Shown piece by piece: positions 55,716 through 64,000 of a stretch of 64,000 nt of DNA. The notes below the pieces were generated by a model. It was not told where the DNA came from. It searched no databases and worked only from the letters and a program-made list of their open reading frames with translations. Every line of letters starts with the position of its first letter. Position 1 is the stretch's first letter. The position numbers and the translations under genes were made by a program. The stretch is from Polyodon spathula (Eukaryota; Chordata; Actinopteri; Acipenseriformes; Polyodontidae), in NCBI RefSeq assembly GCF_017654505.1, contig NC_054559.1, positions 3,480,781-3,544,780 of the forward strand. The letters run 5' to 3'.

Positions 55716-56196
55716 ATGTATTTGCGGTCAAGGGCTCGTGACTCGGACTCAGACTCGAATGATAGTGACTCGGACTCAGACTCGAATGATAGTGACTCAG
55801 ACTCAGACTCGAATGATAGTCGGACTCAGACTCGATGAGTGACTCAGACTCAGACTCGAATGATAGTGACTCGGACTCAGACTCGAATGATAGTGACTCG
55901 GACTCAGACTCGACTCGAATGACTCGGACTCAGACTCGAATGACAGTGACTCAGACTCAGACTCGAATGATAGTGACTCTGACTCAGACTCAGACTTGAA
56001 TGAGAGTGACTCGGACTCAGACCTGAATGATAGTGATTCTGACTCAGACCCAGACTCGGACTCAAACGATAGTGACTCGGACTCAGACACAGACCCGGAC
56101 TCGGATGATAGTGAGTCGGACTCAAATGATAGTGATACGGACTCGAGCTCGCACTCTAATGACTTGGACTCAGACTCTCGGGACTTAGACCTGTAG
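55716..56196 (+). repeat. 27-bp minisatellite encoding Ser-Asp repeats
   Basis: Units of GACTCGGACTCAGACTCGAATGATAGT type (27 bp, some 21) encode DSDSDSNDS on the plus strand. An ATG at 55716 opens a frame that stops at 55836-55838 after a 6-bp-type unit disruption. A second frame 55996-56196 is open to a stop at 56194. There is no upstream exon, signal peptide or splice evidence, so I treat it as a minisatellite. The composition is like acidic Ser-Asp proteins of mineralised tissue, but I see nothing else to support that. Confidence 0.85.
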
Positions 56197-56231
56197 ATAT
56201 ATATAATATATATTATATATATATATATATA
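56197..56231. repeat. TA microsatellite
   Basis: Alternating AT/TA bordering the Tc1 terminus at 56232, a favoured target for TA-specific insertion. Confidence 0.9.
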
Positions 56232-57694
56232 CAGTGCCTTACAAAAGTATTCAGATCCCTGACCAATTCTCTCTTATTACAGAATTACAAATGGTACATT
56301 GAAATTTCGTTCTGTTTGATATTTTATTTTAAAACGCTGAAACTCAGAATCAATTATTGTAAGGTGACATTGGTTTTATGTTGGGAAATATTTTTAAGAA
56401 AAATAAAAAACTGAAATATCTTGCTTGCATAAGTATTCAACTCCTGTGCTGTGGAAGCTCCCAGTTTGCACCGATGAAAGAAATTGCCCTAACGAGGACA
56501 CAATTACCTTACCATTGGCCTCCACCTGTGAACCATTAAAGTTGCTGTCACATTTTCTGGATAAAAACCCCACTGTTGAAGGATCATTGGTAAGGCTGTG
56601 AATCTGAAGGAAAATGAAGACCAAAGAGCATTCTACAGAAGTTAGAGATAAAGTAATACAAATGCATAGATTAGGGAAAGGGTACAAAATAATATCCAAG
56701 TGTTTGGATATCCCAGTGAGCACAGTTGGATCAATAATCAGGAAGTGGAAGCTGCATCACACCACCCAGGCACTGCCAAGAAAAGGCCGTCCCTCAAAAC
56801 TCAGCGCTCAAACAAGAAGGAGACTTGTGAGAGAAGCCACAGAGAGGCCAACAATCACTTTGAACAAGCTACAGAGTTCAGTGGCTGGGAGTGGAGTAAT
56901 GGTGCACCAGTCAACCATATCAAGAGCTCTGCATAACACTGGCCTGTATGGGAGGGTGGCAAGAAAGAAAGAAGCCGTTACTCAAAAAGTACCATCTGAA
57001 AGCTCATCTGGAGTTTGCCAGAAAGCATGAGAGTGACCCAGCTGAGATGTGGGAAAAGGTTTGTGGTCAGATGAGACCAAGATAGAGCTTTTTGGCCAAA
57101 ACTCAAAGCGCTATGTGTGGCGCAAACCTAACACTGCCCATGCCTCAAGACACACCATCCCTACAGTGAAGTATGGTGGTGGCAGCATCATGCTGTGGGG
57201 ATGCTTCTCATCAGCAGGGACTGGGCATCTTGTTACAATTGAAGGAAGAATGGATGGAGCAAAATACAGGAAAATACTGCAAGAGAATCTGCTTCAGTCT
57301 GCTAAAAAACTGAAGCTTGGGAGGAAATTCACCTTTCAGCAGGACAATGATCCCAAGCACAAGGCCAAAGCAACATTGGAGTGGCTCAAGAACAAAAAGG
57401 TGAATGTCCTACAGTGGCCCAGTCAAAGTCCTGATCTCAATCCCATTGAGAATCTGTGGCACTATTTGAAAATTGCGGTCCACAAGCGTCGTCCAACCAA
57501 CCTGAACAACCTGGAGCAAATCTGCCAAGAAGAATGGACCAAAATCACTCCGACACTGTGTGCAAAGCTGGTACATACTTACCCCAAAAGACTTAAAGCT
57601 GTTATTGCAGCGAAAGGTGGCTCTACCAAATATTAATGTGTGGGGGTTGAATACTTATGCAAGCAAGATATTTCAGTTTTTTATTTTTCTTAAA

Positions 57695-57700
<6 letters not shown>
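56232..57700 (+). mobile_element. Tc1 transposon 4, right end lost
   Basis: The left end is CAGTGCCTTACAAAAGTATTC next to TA. A subterminal inverted repeat (56383-56430 versus 57645-57697, GAATACTTATGCAAGCAAG) survives on both sides. The outer 150 bp on the right is missing and replaced by a TA microsatellite (57700-57762). Its length would be about 1.6 kb if complete. Confidence 0.9.
56614..57636 (+). pseudogene. Tc1 transposase 4, two frameshifts
   Basis: The start ATG is at 56614 (MKTKEHSTEVRDKVIQMH), followed by the HTH region and GRPSKLS. A frameshift near 56968 and a one-base loss near 57059 separate the two open frames (56614-57030 and 57049-57636). Catalytic WSDETKI, QQDNDPKHKA and NPIENLW are all intact. 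The C-terminus IAAKGGSTKY and the stop are normal. Two small indels are the only obvious defects in the gene. Confidence 0.9.

Positions 57701-57762
<62 letters not shown>
57700..57762. repeat. TA microsatellite
   Basis: About 60 bp of alternating TA at the position where the right inverted end of Tc1 element 4 is lost. Confidence 0.95.
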
Positions 57763-57766
<4 letters not shown>

Positions 57767-57976
57767 ACACGGCAGGGAGGGGGTTAATATCCTCCCTGCC
57801 AAAAACATGTGAGAATGCACATTTCTGTTAAGTGTTTTATTGTTAACTATCCCCTGCACCTGGTCGTTATTGTAAATTAGAGTCAGGTGCAGGGGATTTA
57901 AAGGAAGCAGCCAGTGTGCTCAGGGCTGCTGCTGTGTGGAGGGCCCGGTTGAAGGTGCGCTCAATCGTGATATAAA

Positions 57977-58009
<33 letters not shown>

Positions 58010-58260
58010 AGGTACTGCGTAAAAGCCGTTTTGTGTGTTATGTTTTTTTGTTAACAGGTAAACGGCTTAGCTGTCCGTTTATGCTTTAGGTTCCTGTTGT
58101 GTAGTTAGTGCTCGTAAGAGCTAGGTGTTTATTTTGTTTGTTTATTTTTTTTTTTGTGTGATATTACAAAGTGCGCGAAAGCACGTTAAAAATTTCAATT
58201 TGTGTCCTGGGTCTTGCTCGTAAAGGGGCAATGAACCATCATGAGTTGCAGTCTTATTAC
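57763..58260 (+). mobile_element. LTR-like block
   Basis: It starts near GTAACACGGCAGGGAGGGGG and has an inverted GGGAGG...CCTCCC motif, a direct CCCCTGCACC and GGTGCAGGGG pair (57850-57895) and a TTTAAAGG promoter-like element. A long A run is at 57972-57998, and the end is T-rich. The style is that of gypsy LTRs, but I cannot show the partner. Tc1 element 5 begins just after it. Confidence 0.4.
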
Positions 58261-58270
58261 TATGTATATA

Positions 58271-59868
58271 TACTACCCGTCATAAGTTTTAGAACACCCC
58301 CATTTTTCCAGTTTTTATTGAAAATTAAGCAGTTCAAGTCCAGTGAATAACCTGAAATGGTACAAAGGTAAGCGGTAAACTGCCAGAGGTTAAAAAAAAA
58401 AGTTTAGGTCACCAAAAAGTGAAAAATAATGTACATTTCAGAGTTATACAAAAAGGCCTTTTTCAGGTAATGGGTTAACAACTTACAGCTATTCTGCAGC
58501 AATGGAAGTAAATTAAGCCTTGAAAGTTGATGCTAACAATTCCTACAGGTGTCCCAACTTTTGTTGATTACTTATAAACCCTCTGTCTGTATAAAAGCAG
58601 TGTTGGAACAGTGTTAGTACACCCTCTTAAGCATTATTTGGACAGTATTGTACTGCAGGAAGTAGTATATTGCTATCATAATGGCAAGAAAAAGGCAATT
58701 AACAAAGGAAGACAGACAGACCATTATAACCCTTAAAAGTGTAGGTTTTTCCTTTAGAGAAATTGCAAAGAAAGCCAAGGTGTCAGTGAGTACAGTTTCC
58801 TACACCTTCAGAAGGCACTTGGAAACTGGAGGAAACTCTGACAGGAAGAGGTCTGGCAGACCCAAAGCCACAACAGAATCAGAAGACAAGTTTCTGAGAG
58901 TCAACAGCTTGTGTGATAGACGGCTCACAGGACAACAGCTTCAAGCACAGCTTAACACTGGTCAAAGTAAGCAAGTCTCAGTTTCAACTGTGAAGAGAAG
59001 ACTTTGAGCTGCAGGTTTGACAGGTCGAGTGGCAGTAAGAAAGCCATTGCTAAGATGGCTAAATAAGAAAAAGAGGTTTGCCTGGGCCATGAAGCACTGC
59101 CAGTGGACTATTGAAGACTGGAAGAAGGTCTTATGGACCGATGAATGAAAATTTGAAATCTTTGGTTCATCACGCAGGGTTTTTGTACACTGTCGAGTAG
59201 GCGAAAGGATGGTTCCTCGGTGTGTGACACCAACTATCAAACATGGAGGAGGAAGCGTGATGGTCTGGGGCTCTTTTGCTGGATCCAGAGTGAGTGGCAC
59301 CCTGAACCAAAACGGCTACCACAGCATTTTGCACCGCCATGCAATACCCTCTGGTATACACCTAGTTGGTCAGGGGTTCATCCTACAGCAAGATAATGAC
59401 CCAAAGCATACCTCCAGGCTATGTCAGAACTACCTTAGAAGAAAAGAACAAGACGGTAGGCTTCAGATCATGGAATGGCCAGCACAGTCTCCAGACTTAA
59501 ACTCCATCGAGCTGGGTTGGGATGAACTGGACAGAAGGGTGAAAGCAAAGCAACCTACAAGTGCAACACATTTGTGAGAACTTCTGCAGCAGTGTTGGGA
59601 AGAACTTTCTGAACAATATTTGATTTCCATTGTAGAAAGAATGCCATGAGTGTGTTCGGCTGTTATAGTTGCAAAAGGTGGCTACTTTGAGTCAAAAAAA
59701 TGTAGATTAAATTTTGTTAAACAAAACGATTTCATGATTTCTTTTTTATCTCCAATTGTTTATTTGTTCTATGCTAAAATTTCAGAGTACATTGAGACAT
59801 TAAACTGTGTAAATTTCAATAAAAACTGGAAAAATGGAGGTGTTCTAAAACTTTTGACCGGTAGCGTA
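58271..59868 (+). mobile_element. Tc1 transposon 5, both ends present
   Basis: Ends match as TACTACCCGTCATAAGTTTT on the left and the reverse complement of AAAACTTTTGACCGGTAGCG on the right, followed by AGAACACC. Each end is bounded by TA. Length about 1.6 kb. This is a distinct Tc1 lineage from elements 2 and 4. Confidence 0.9.
58681..59690 (+). pseudogene. Tc1 transposase 5, several breaks
   Basis: The start ATG is at 58681 (MARKRQLTKEDRQTI). The HTH region ends SVSTVKRRL, where a one-base loss shifts the frame (59005). The catalytic region then has WTDE followed by TGA (59144), HGGGSVMVWGSF, QQDNDPKHTS and PDLNSIELGWDELDR. A stop after SATHL (59575) and another near 59647 precede the C-terminus VIVAKGGYF. 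The catalytic residues remain, but the gene has at least four disabling changes. Confidence 0.85.
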
Positions 59869-60139
59869 TATAATATATACACACACTGCTGGACTCGGGA
59901 CTGAGTTTGATATTTCGCCATTGTTTTATTTCCTTGGTTTTTTTTTGGTTCTTCCTGTTGCTTTGGATTATTTTCTTTTTTTTTTTGCTTGTTGCGCTAT
60001 ACTATTCTATGCACACCCTTTACCTTTTTGGACATTTATTGTGCTGTGTCGTTTTTAGAGAATTTATTTTACAAATCACAGGAGACTCACTGGAGGAGAT
60101 ACACTTTTTAAACATTAATGTTAGGAGGACAGAGATGTT
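59869..60139. other. Unassigned T-rich sequence
   Basis: Poly-T tracts at 59938-59950 and 59970-59985. No recognised feature. It could be continuing LTR-element sequence from 57763-58260 after removal of Tc1 element 5. Confidence 0.35.
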
Positions 60140-62215
60140 ATAAACTCCTAGTGGTTTATGTTCGAGCACTGGACGAGCTTGTATGTATGTCCATATAACC
60201 CCTATTTAATCAAGAAAAACACTCAAGACTCATTCATCTGAAGTTTTACGAATCAGAGCAGTGCTCCTTCGCTTTCTTAAAATGCTTTTAATATTGGAAA
60301 GGTAGTTTGCGCATACCACAAAAATCCATAAACATGCAATAACAATTAGCACTTCTAAGTTAGTTGCAAGTTCAGCATTAACACTTCAATTGGCATGATA
60401 CATCTCTGTGTATCAGTGTAGCTACCGGGCCAGCTATACACACGCCATTGACCTAATACACTTAGATGTATTTGTGTAGCTACCGGGCCAGCTATACACG
60501 TGGTCTATAAGCACCCACTTCTATATTTCAGTACATTCAATATAACACTCTCTCAACACTAAAATATAGTTTCAATACCTTATAGCAATACAACCAATAC
60601 ATGTGAGATATAATAATGTCGATAATATGCTTACCTCCTATTATAAGGAAAAGTAGCGTGAACAAAGGAATTGTCTTGTGGAGATCTGCAAATGATGGAC
60701 CACTTCACTCTGCCAAGCTGAGTCTTGATTGTGGTACCTCATTGTAAAAGATTTGAGGTTTTATAGGTTTTTGTCTCCATTGAAATACATGGAGAGACTT
60801 AATCAAATCCAATCATTAATTTGTTTAGACACTTCTTATCTTTCTTTGGCATGCAACAGCCTAAAAATTTAGAGCCATATGCCAACAACTTTCCAAAATA
60901 TAACACCTGTTCCAAATACTTGACCATGATCTCACTCACTCATTTCTCAACCCCTCCTCTATCTAAAAAGTTAGGACCCTTGCTATCCCTCTAGTTTGTA
61001 TGTGCATACAAAGAGAGTAATATTATTTTGAATATATGAGTATTGTTTAAAATATATACAATACTATCATGTTATATTATATTGATTATATGTATTTGGT
61101 GTCTAAGTATACATTCCCTCATACCATCCTATTTTTCAAATTAGTTTCCATCTCTCCTTACAGGTGTGTGCTTAGCAGATATTATAGGGAACTTCCATCT
61201 TATGTTTTTCAAATATAGAGTTTCTCTTCATGGGTAATCTATTTGTTTTTTATTTAAGTATAAGACTATAATGTCTCTGTCCTATGAGTTTCTTAACAGC
61301 ATGAACTCAGCTGAACCGCGGACGACCTCCTATTTTTTCAGCGGCACACAAGCCAGCTAAAACCAGTTTGCTAGTGGCACACCAATTGTCCTATTTTCCA
61401 GCGATGATTAATGTTTTTAGCAATGTTCCCCCTTCTTCTAGGGTGAGAAGATAATTTTCTTCGTTACATTCTAACCTTGACGCTATAATCCTTTTGATAA
61501 GAGAATCCCACTCATTGTGCCAACTACTCCTTCCGTACCAGGCATGGTTTTTTCTTAAAAAACAGGCTCACAGAAAGTTCGGAAAGAAAGTTCACATAAA
61601 GTTTACCTTCTCAAAACCTATCCTCTACTTTTAAAATTACTTTTCATAATTTGTTTAATCTTCTTATTTTATATTTCAAAAAACATCTCTTTATGCTGCA
61701 TCATCTTTTTAACTCAAACTAAACAGTTTATTCCCTATAGAACACGATTATTAACTATTTTAAATGCAAACTTATCTTGATGAGAAACAATTTCATGCAT
61801 ATTATTGTAACAGGCAGTGTTAAGCTCACAAATTGTTTATAGTATTTTTATGCTGCTATACTTATTATCACAGCAATTCATACTACTCGAAGCAAGCATA
61901 TTATATAGACCCCATTTCATACAGCAACATCTCCTTAGGCTAAAAGGGTGCTATAGAGACTTAACATTCAGTTCTGGGAATCAAGCCCATTTTGATAAGA
62001 AACTGCCCAAAAACTGGCCACTTGTATCAAACTATACCAGTTTCTGCTACATGATTTTATATAGAGAGAATACATAATTTTCACAATTACCGATTAAAAC
62101 AGCATTAAGTGTTACTTTTGATTACACACTTACATAATTTTCCAGACTAAAGAGTATACAAACACTACAAAGGATTATAACACATATTATTGTATTAATA
62201 TGTTTCATTTTTTTT
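60140..62215 (-). promoter_or_regulatory. Candidate long LTR or promoter block
   Basis: In minus sense the block starts at TGAAACATATTAATAC (62215) directly after GAGCG plus an A run, a possible polypurine tract. A TATA box CTATAAAACC lies at about 60765-60755. About 115 bp further is a donor-like GAGGTAAGCAT (60640). ATTAAA occurs at about 60210. Taken together this resembles a long U3-R-U5 with a splice donor in the leader, as in complex retroviruses. It could equally be a host promoter and first exon. There is no partner LTR in the window. Confidence 0.3.
60405..60505. repeat. 59-bp direct repeat with internal hairpin
   Basis: TGTAGCTACCGGGCCAGCTATACAC occurs at about 60417-60441 and again at 60475-60499. 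Each copy can fold: GTGTAGCT pairs with AGCTATACAC around a C/G-rich loop. The flanking blocks (ACA(T/C)CT(C/G) and TGTAT(C/T)) are also shared. Confidence 0.8.
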
Positions 62216-62337
62216 TTCGCTCCCAGCAGGACTCCACTTCGGTCTCAGGTTCAGCTCGGGTTGGCTCATCGAACACGACAATGGGCCCTCAAATCCATCG
62301 TCTCGCATCACAGGTGTGAGTCGCCATAGCCTTGGTT

Positions 62338-62706
62338 TCATATACAAGACACTTGTACACGCTTAGCAGGGACACCTTCCTCACATTCTAATTTTTCCAG
62401 ATGTGCCCATTTTACTAAGTGACCCTTTCCCTCACAACCCATGCATTCAATTATTTTTACATCCCGTGGATTCACATTCAAATGAGAAAAAGAGATCCCC
62501 TCAGAATCATTACATTCAAACAGAATCCTACAGTGTCTCACTAAATGACTGCAAGCTAGACATGGCTTGGGCCCGGCCAGGGGTGATTCACCTCTGCATC
62601 TATCACATCCACACATGACAAGAGGATTAGCTTTCATTTCATTAGTCAGAACTAGCTCTGTGCCTTTCACAAACATTCTAGACTGGTACATATTTCTTTC
62701 ATTCAT
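62338..62706 (-). CDS. Cysteine-rich 122-codon ORF, unrecognised
   Basis: The frame starts at an ATG at 62706 and ends at 62338. It has ten or more Cys residues in pairs: CGCDRC, CLAC, CMGCEG, plus single Cys and His residues, as in a zinc-binding protein. There is no signal peptide or membrane segment. It ends 123 bp upstream of the A-rich tract that may mark an LTR, so it may be the last gene of a retroelement; it could also be a host exon. I recognise no family and assign no function. Confidence 0.4.
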   Translation of the reverse strand: MNERNMYQSRMFVKGTELVLTNEMKANPLVMCGCDRCRGESPLAGPKPCLACSHLVRHCRILFECNDSEGISFSHLNVNPRDVKIIECMGCEGKGHLVKWAHLEKLECEEGVPAKRVQVSCI

Positions 62707-62891
62707 TTCCTTCTACTCACATAGAGACACTTTACAACTCTAGCCACTGAGATTCTCCATACAAAAGGATCCAATGTCTTACTACATATAATAACTGGTT
62801 CGGGGTCACCCATGACAGTTTTCTATAGTCGGTGGACAATCGTGGGGTTTTCATGGCAGGGAGGATTATCAATGTTTCGGCACATGGGATG

Positions 62892-63503
62892 TGTCACAAA
62901 GACAGCCGGAGTGGGTGGCATCAGACCAGAGCCAGGAAATAAATAACAAGAGAGGTGGAGGTTGGTGGAGTTGAGCGAATGCTTTTGCTCAGCATTTAAT
63001 AAATAAACAGAACAGAAAATAAAAAGGTTGTAACAAACAAAAATACAGGACACAGAACATTCGCCAAAATAAAAGAGACAAACAAACAGACTATAGAGAC
63101 AAAACACGGTGAGCAGATATTTGAACGATTACGATTATTATTACAATTATTACTATTACCTCCGTCTCCAATCCTGTTCTCCACTCACCGAACACACAAC
63201 CCCGAGTGGGTGAAAACATGCTGCTTTTATGCAGCTGTACTGAGACTCGACTGCTAATCAATCATTCAACTGCAGTCGCGGTACAACTGCACATAAATTA
63301 ATAAAGTGCAATTTTCCGTGCTCACATATTACATTTTACTTGCACGTGAAGTGCTGTGCAATCCTCATGCCTAAATACAAATATAGATTTTAAACACTCG
63401 TGTTACACAGACCTGTTTATATCCCATGTACCAATGACTATACACCAACATTAAAACATAGCACATAACACAAAATATACACAGGGGCGGGCACTTTGCC
63501 ACA
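62892..63503 (-). mobile_element. Solo LTR, TGTGGCAA family (copy D)
   Basis: 612 bp in minus orientation, from TGTGGCAAAGTG (63503) to TTTGTGACA (62892). A GATG duplication flanks it on the plus strand (62888-62891 and 63504-63507). It contains TATA-like GGATATAAAC and GCATAAAAGC. It is the best-preserved member of the family, and copies A and C align with it end to end. Confidence 0.9.
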
Positions 63504-64000
63504 GATGGCTAGCGGCAGGACGGGTTCGGTCGCTTACCCTGGGACAGTGCTTACCTCGGATTACGCACTCCTTACTTTTGGACTTGCTGGTTCAGCTAAG
63601 AACAAACATTTTTTTGTATTACATTTTTTTCAGAGATTTTACCCATGGGAGGGGAATACCCTGGTTTTAATTTTTGCAGTGTTGTGTGCTTGTTTTGTTT
63701 TTTTTTTAAATACTTTACCCTGTGGAGAAACAATAAAACTTGTTTTAACCTACTTGGTTTTCCTGAGTGTGTGTCAGATCCCTGGGAAACAAAAGAACCT
63801 GTTTAGGGAAGGTTATTATCATTCGGTCACAAAGGTCCTTGCCCTTTTCAAGTACGATGTGGCATAGTCAGTACTTATTAATTGCATACTTACTTGTGGT
63901 ACACCGGGTCATCCCACCCTTGACACCTCCACTAGTATTTTCTACCATTATAACAACCTTGACTTGCATAAAGAAGGAAAAACATTGAGTTAAATAGCTT
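63504..64000. other. Unassigned sequence with a polyadenylation-like signal
   Basis: GC-richer at first, then T-rich. AACAATAAAACTTG at about 63730 resembles an LTR or transcript end. The frame 63496-63867 has no recognised domain. Confidence 0.35.

Noticed and set aside
55996..56196. Dentin-like acidic protein gene
   Set aside because: No signal peptide, exon structure or other conserved part; the frame is broken at 55836 and unit variation is typical of a minisatellite.
1..64000. CRISPR arrays, operons or bacterial-type signals
   Set aside because: Spliced genes, LINEs, SINEs and Tc1 elements show eukaryotic nuclear DNA. The tandem repeats have no spacer pattern.

Overview
This window looks like repeat-dominated, non-coding nuclear DNA from a ray-finned fish. 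The mix of elements (CR1 LINEs with an esterase-type ORF1, an L1/Tx1-like LINE, DIRS and gypsy fragments, many Tc1 transposons, a tRNA-derived SINE with the V-SINE type 3' end, long AT/GT/C tracts) suggests a sturgeon- or paddlefish-like genome. That assignment is inference; gar, bowfin, bichir or another fish are not excluded. I recognise no host protein-coding gene, tRNA, rRNA or CRISPR array. Essentially every long ORF with recognisable homology is a piece of a transposable element, and all of them are broken. Layout: 1-2520 is a CR1 LINE 3' end inserted into an intron-containing DNA transposon whose superfamily I could not assign (copy 1). 5045-8100 is a decayed L1/Tx1-type LINE on the minus strand with ORF1, endonuclease and the start of RT. 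8705-9180 is an AATCAC-type satellite. 12996-16522 is a fold-back element with inverted minisatellite arms. It carries a solo LTR (13471-14035) and copy 2 of the unassigned transposon (14081-16312). 17877-19341 is a Tc1 relic joined to the C-terminal end of an L1/Tx1 RT. 19342-22425 is the 3' LTR plus internal region of a non-autonomous LTR element encoding a Pro-rich, zinc-knuckle Gag-like protein, abutted by the longest CR1 copy (22426-25520). 26030-26542 is a gypsy integrase fragment. 28632-30631 is a second LTR element with a different LTR but homologous internal sequence. 30640-32250 is a DIRS-type element (RT, RNase H, tyrosine recombinase). 34191-36389 is a third LTR family with a nested solo LTR. 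36390-45985 is mostly single-copy-looking AT-rich DNA with relics and a solo LTR in a 145-bp tandem repeat. 45986-52014 holds three more CR1 copies and a gypsy remnant carrying a palindromic piece of the unassigned transposon. 52459-55685 is a dispersed repeat interrupted by two Tc1 elements and a SINE. 55716-56196 is a Ser-Asp coding minisatellite. 56232-59868 holds two more Tc1 copies around an LTR-like block. 60140-62706 may be the 3' end and long LTR of an old retrovirus-like element, and 62892-63503 is another solo LTR. How the parts relate: the window is best read as a stratigraphy of insertions. Several empty sites can be reconstructed inside the window itself (26863 for the Tc1 at 52658; the tandem unit at 41947 for the LTR at 42102; the fold-back minisatellite unit for the LTR at 13471). 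These give the order of events without an outside reference. CR1 is the most active-looking family: five substantial copies are very similar to one another, and three more are old relics.
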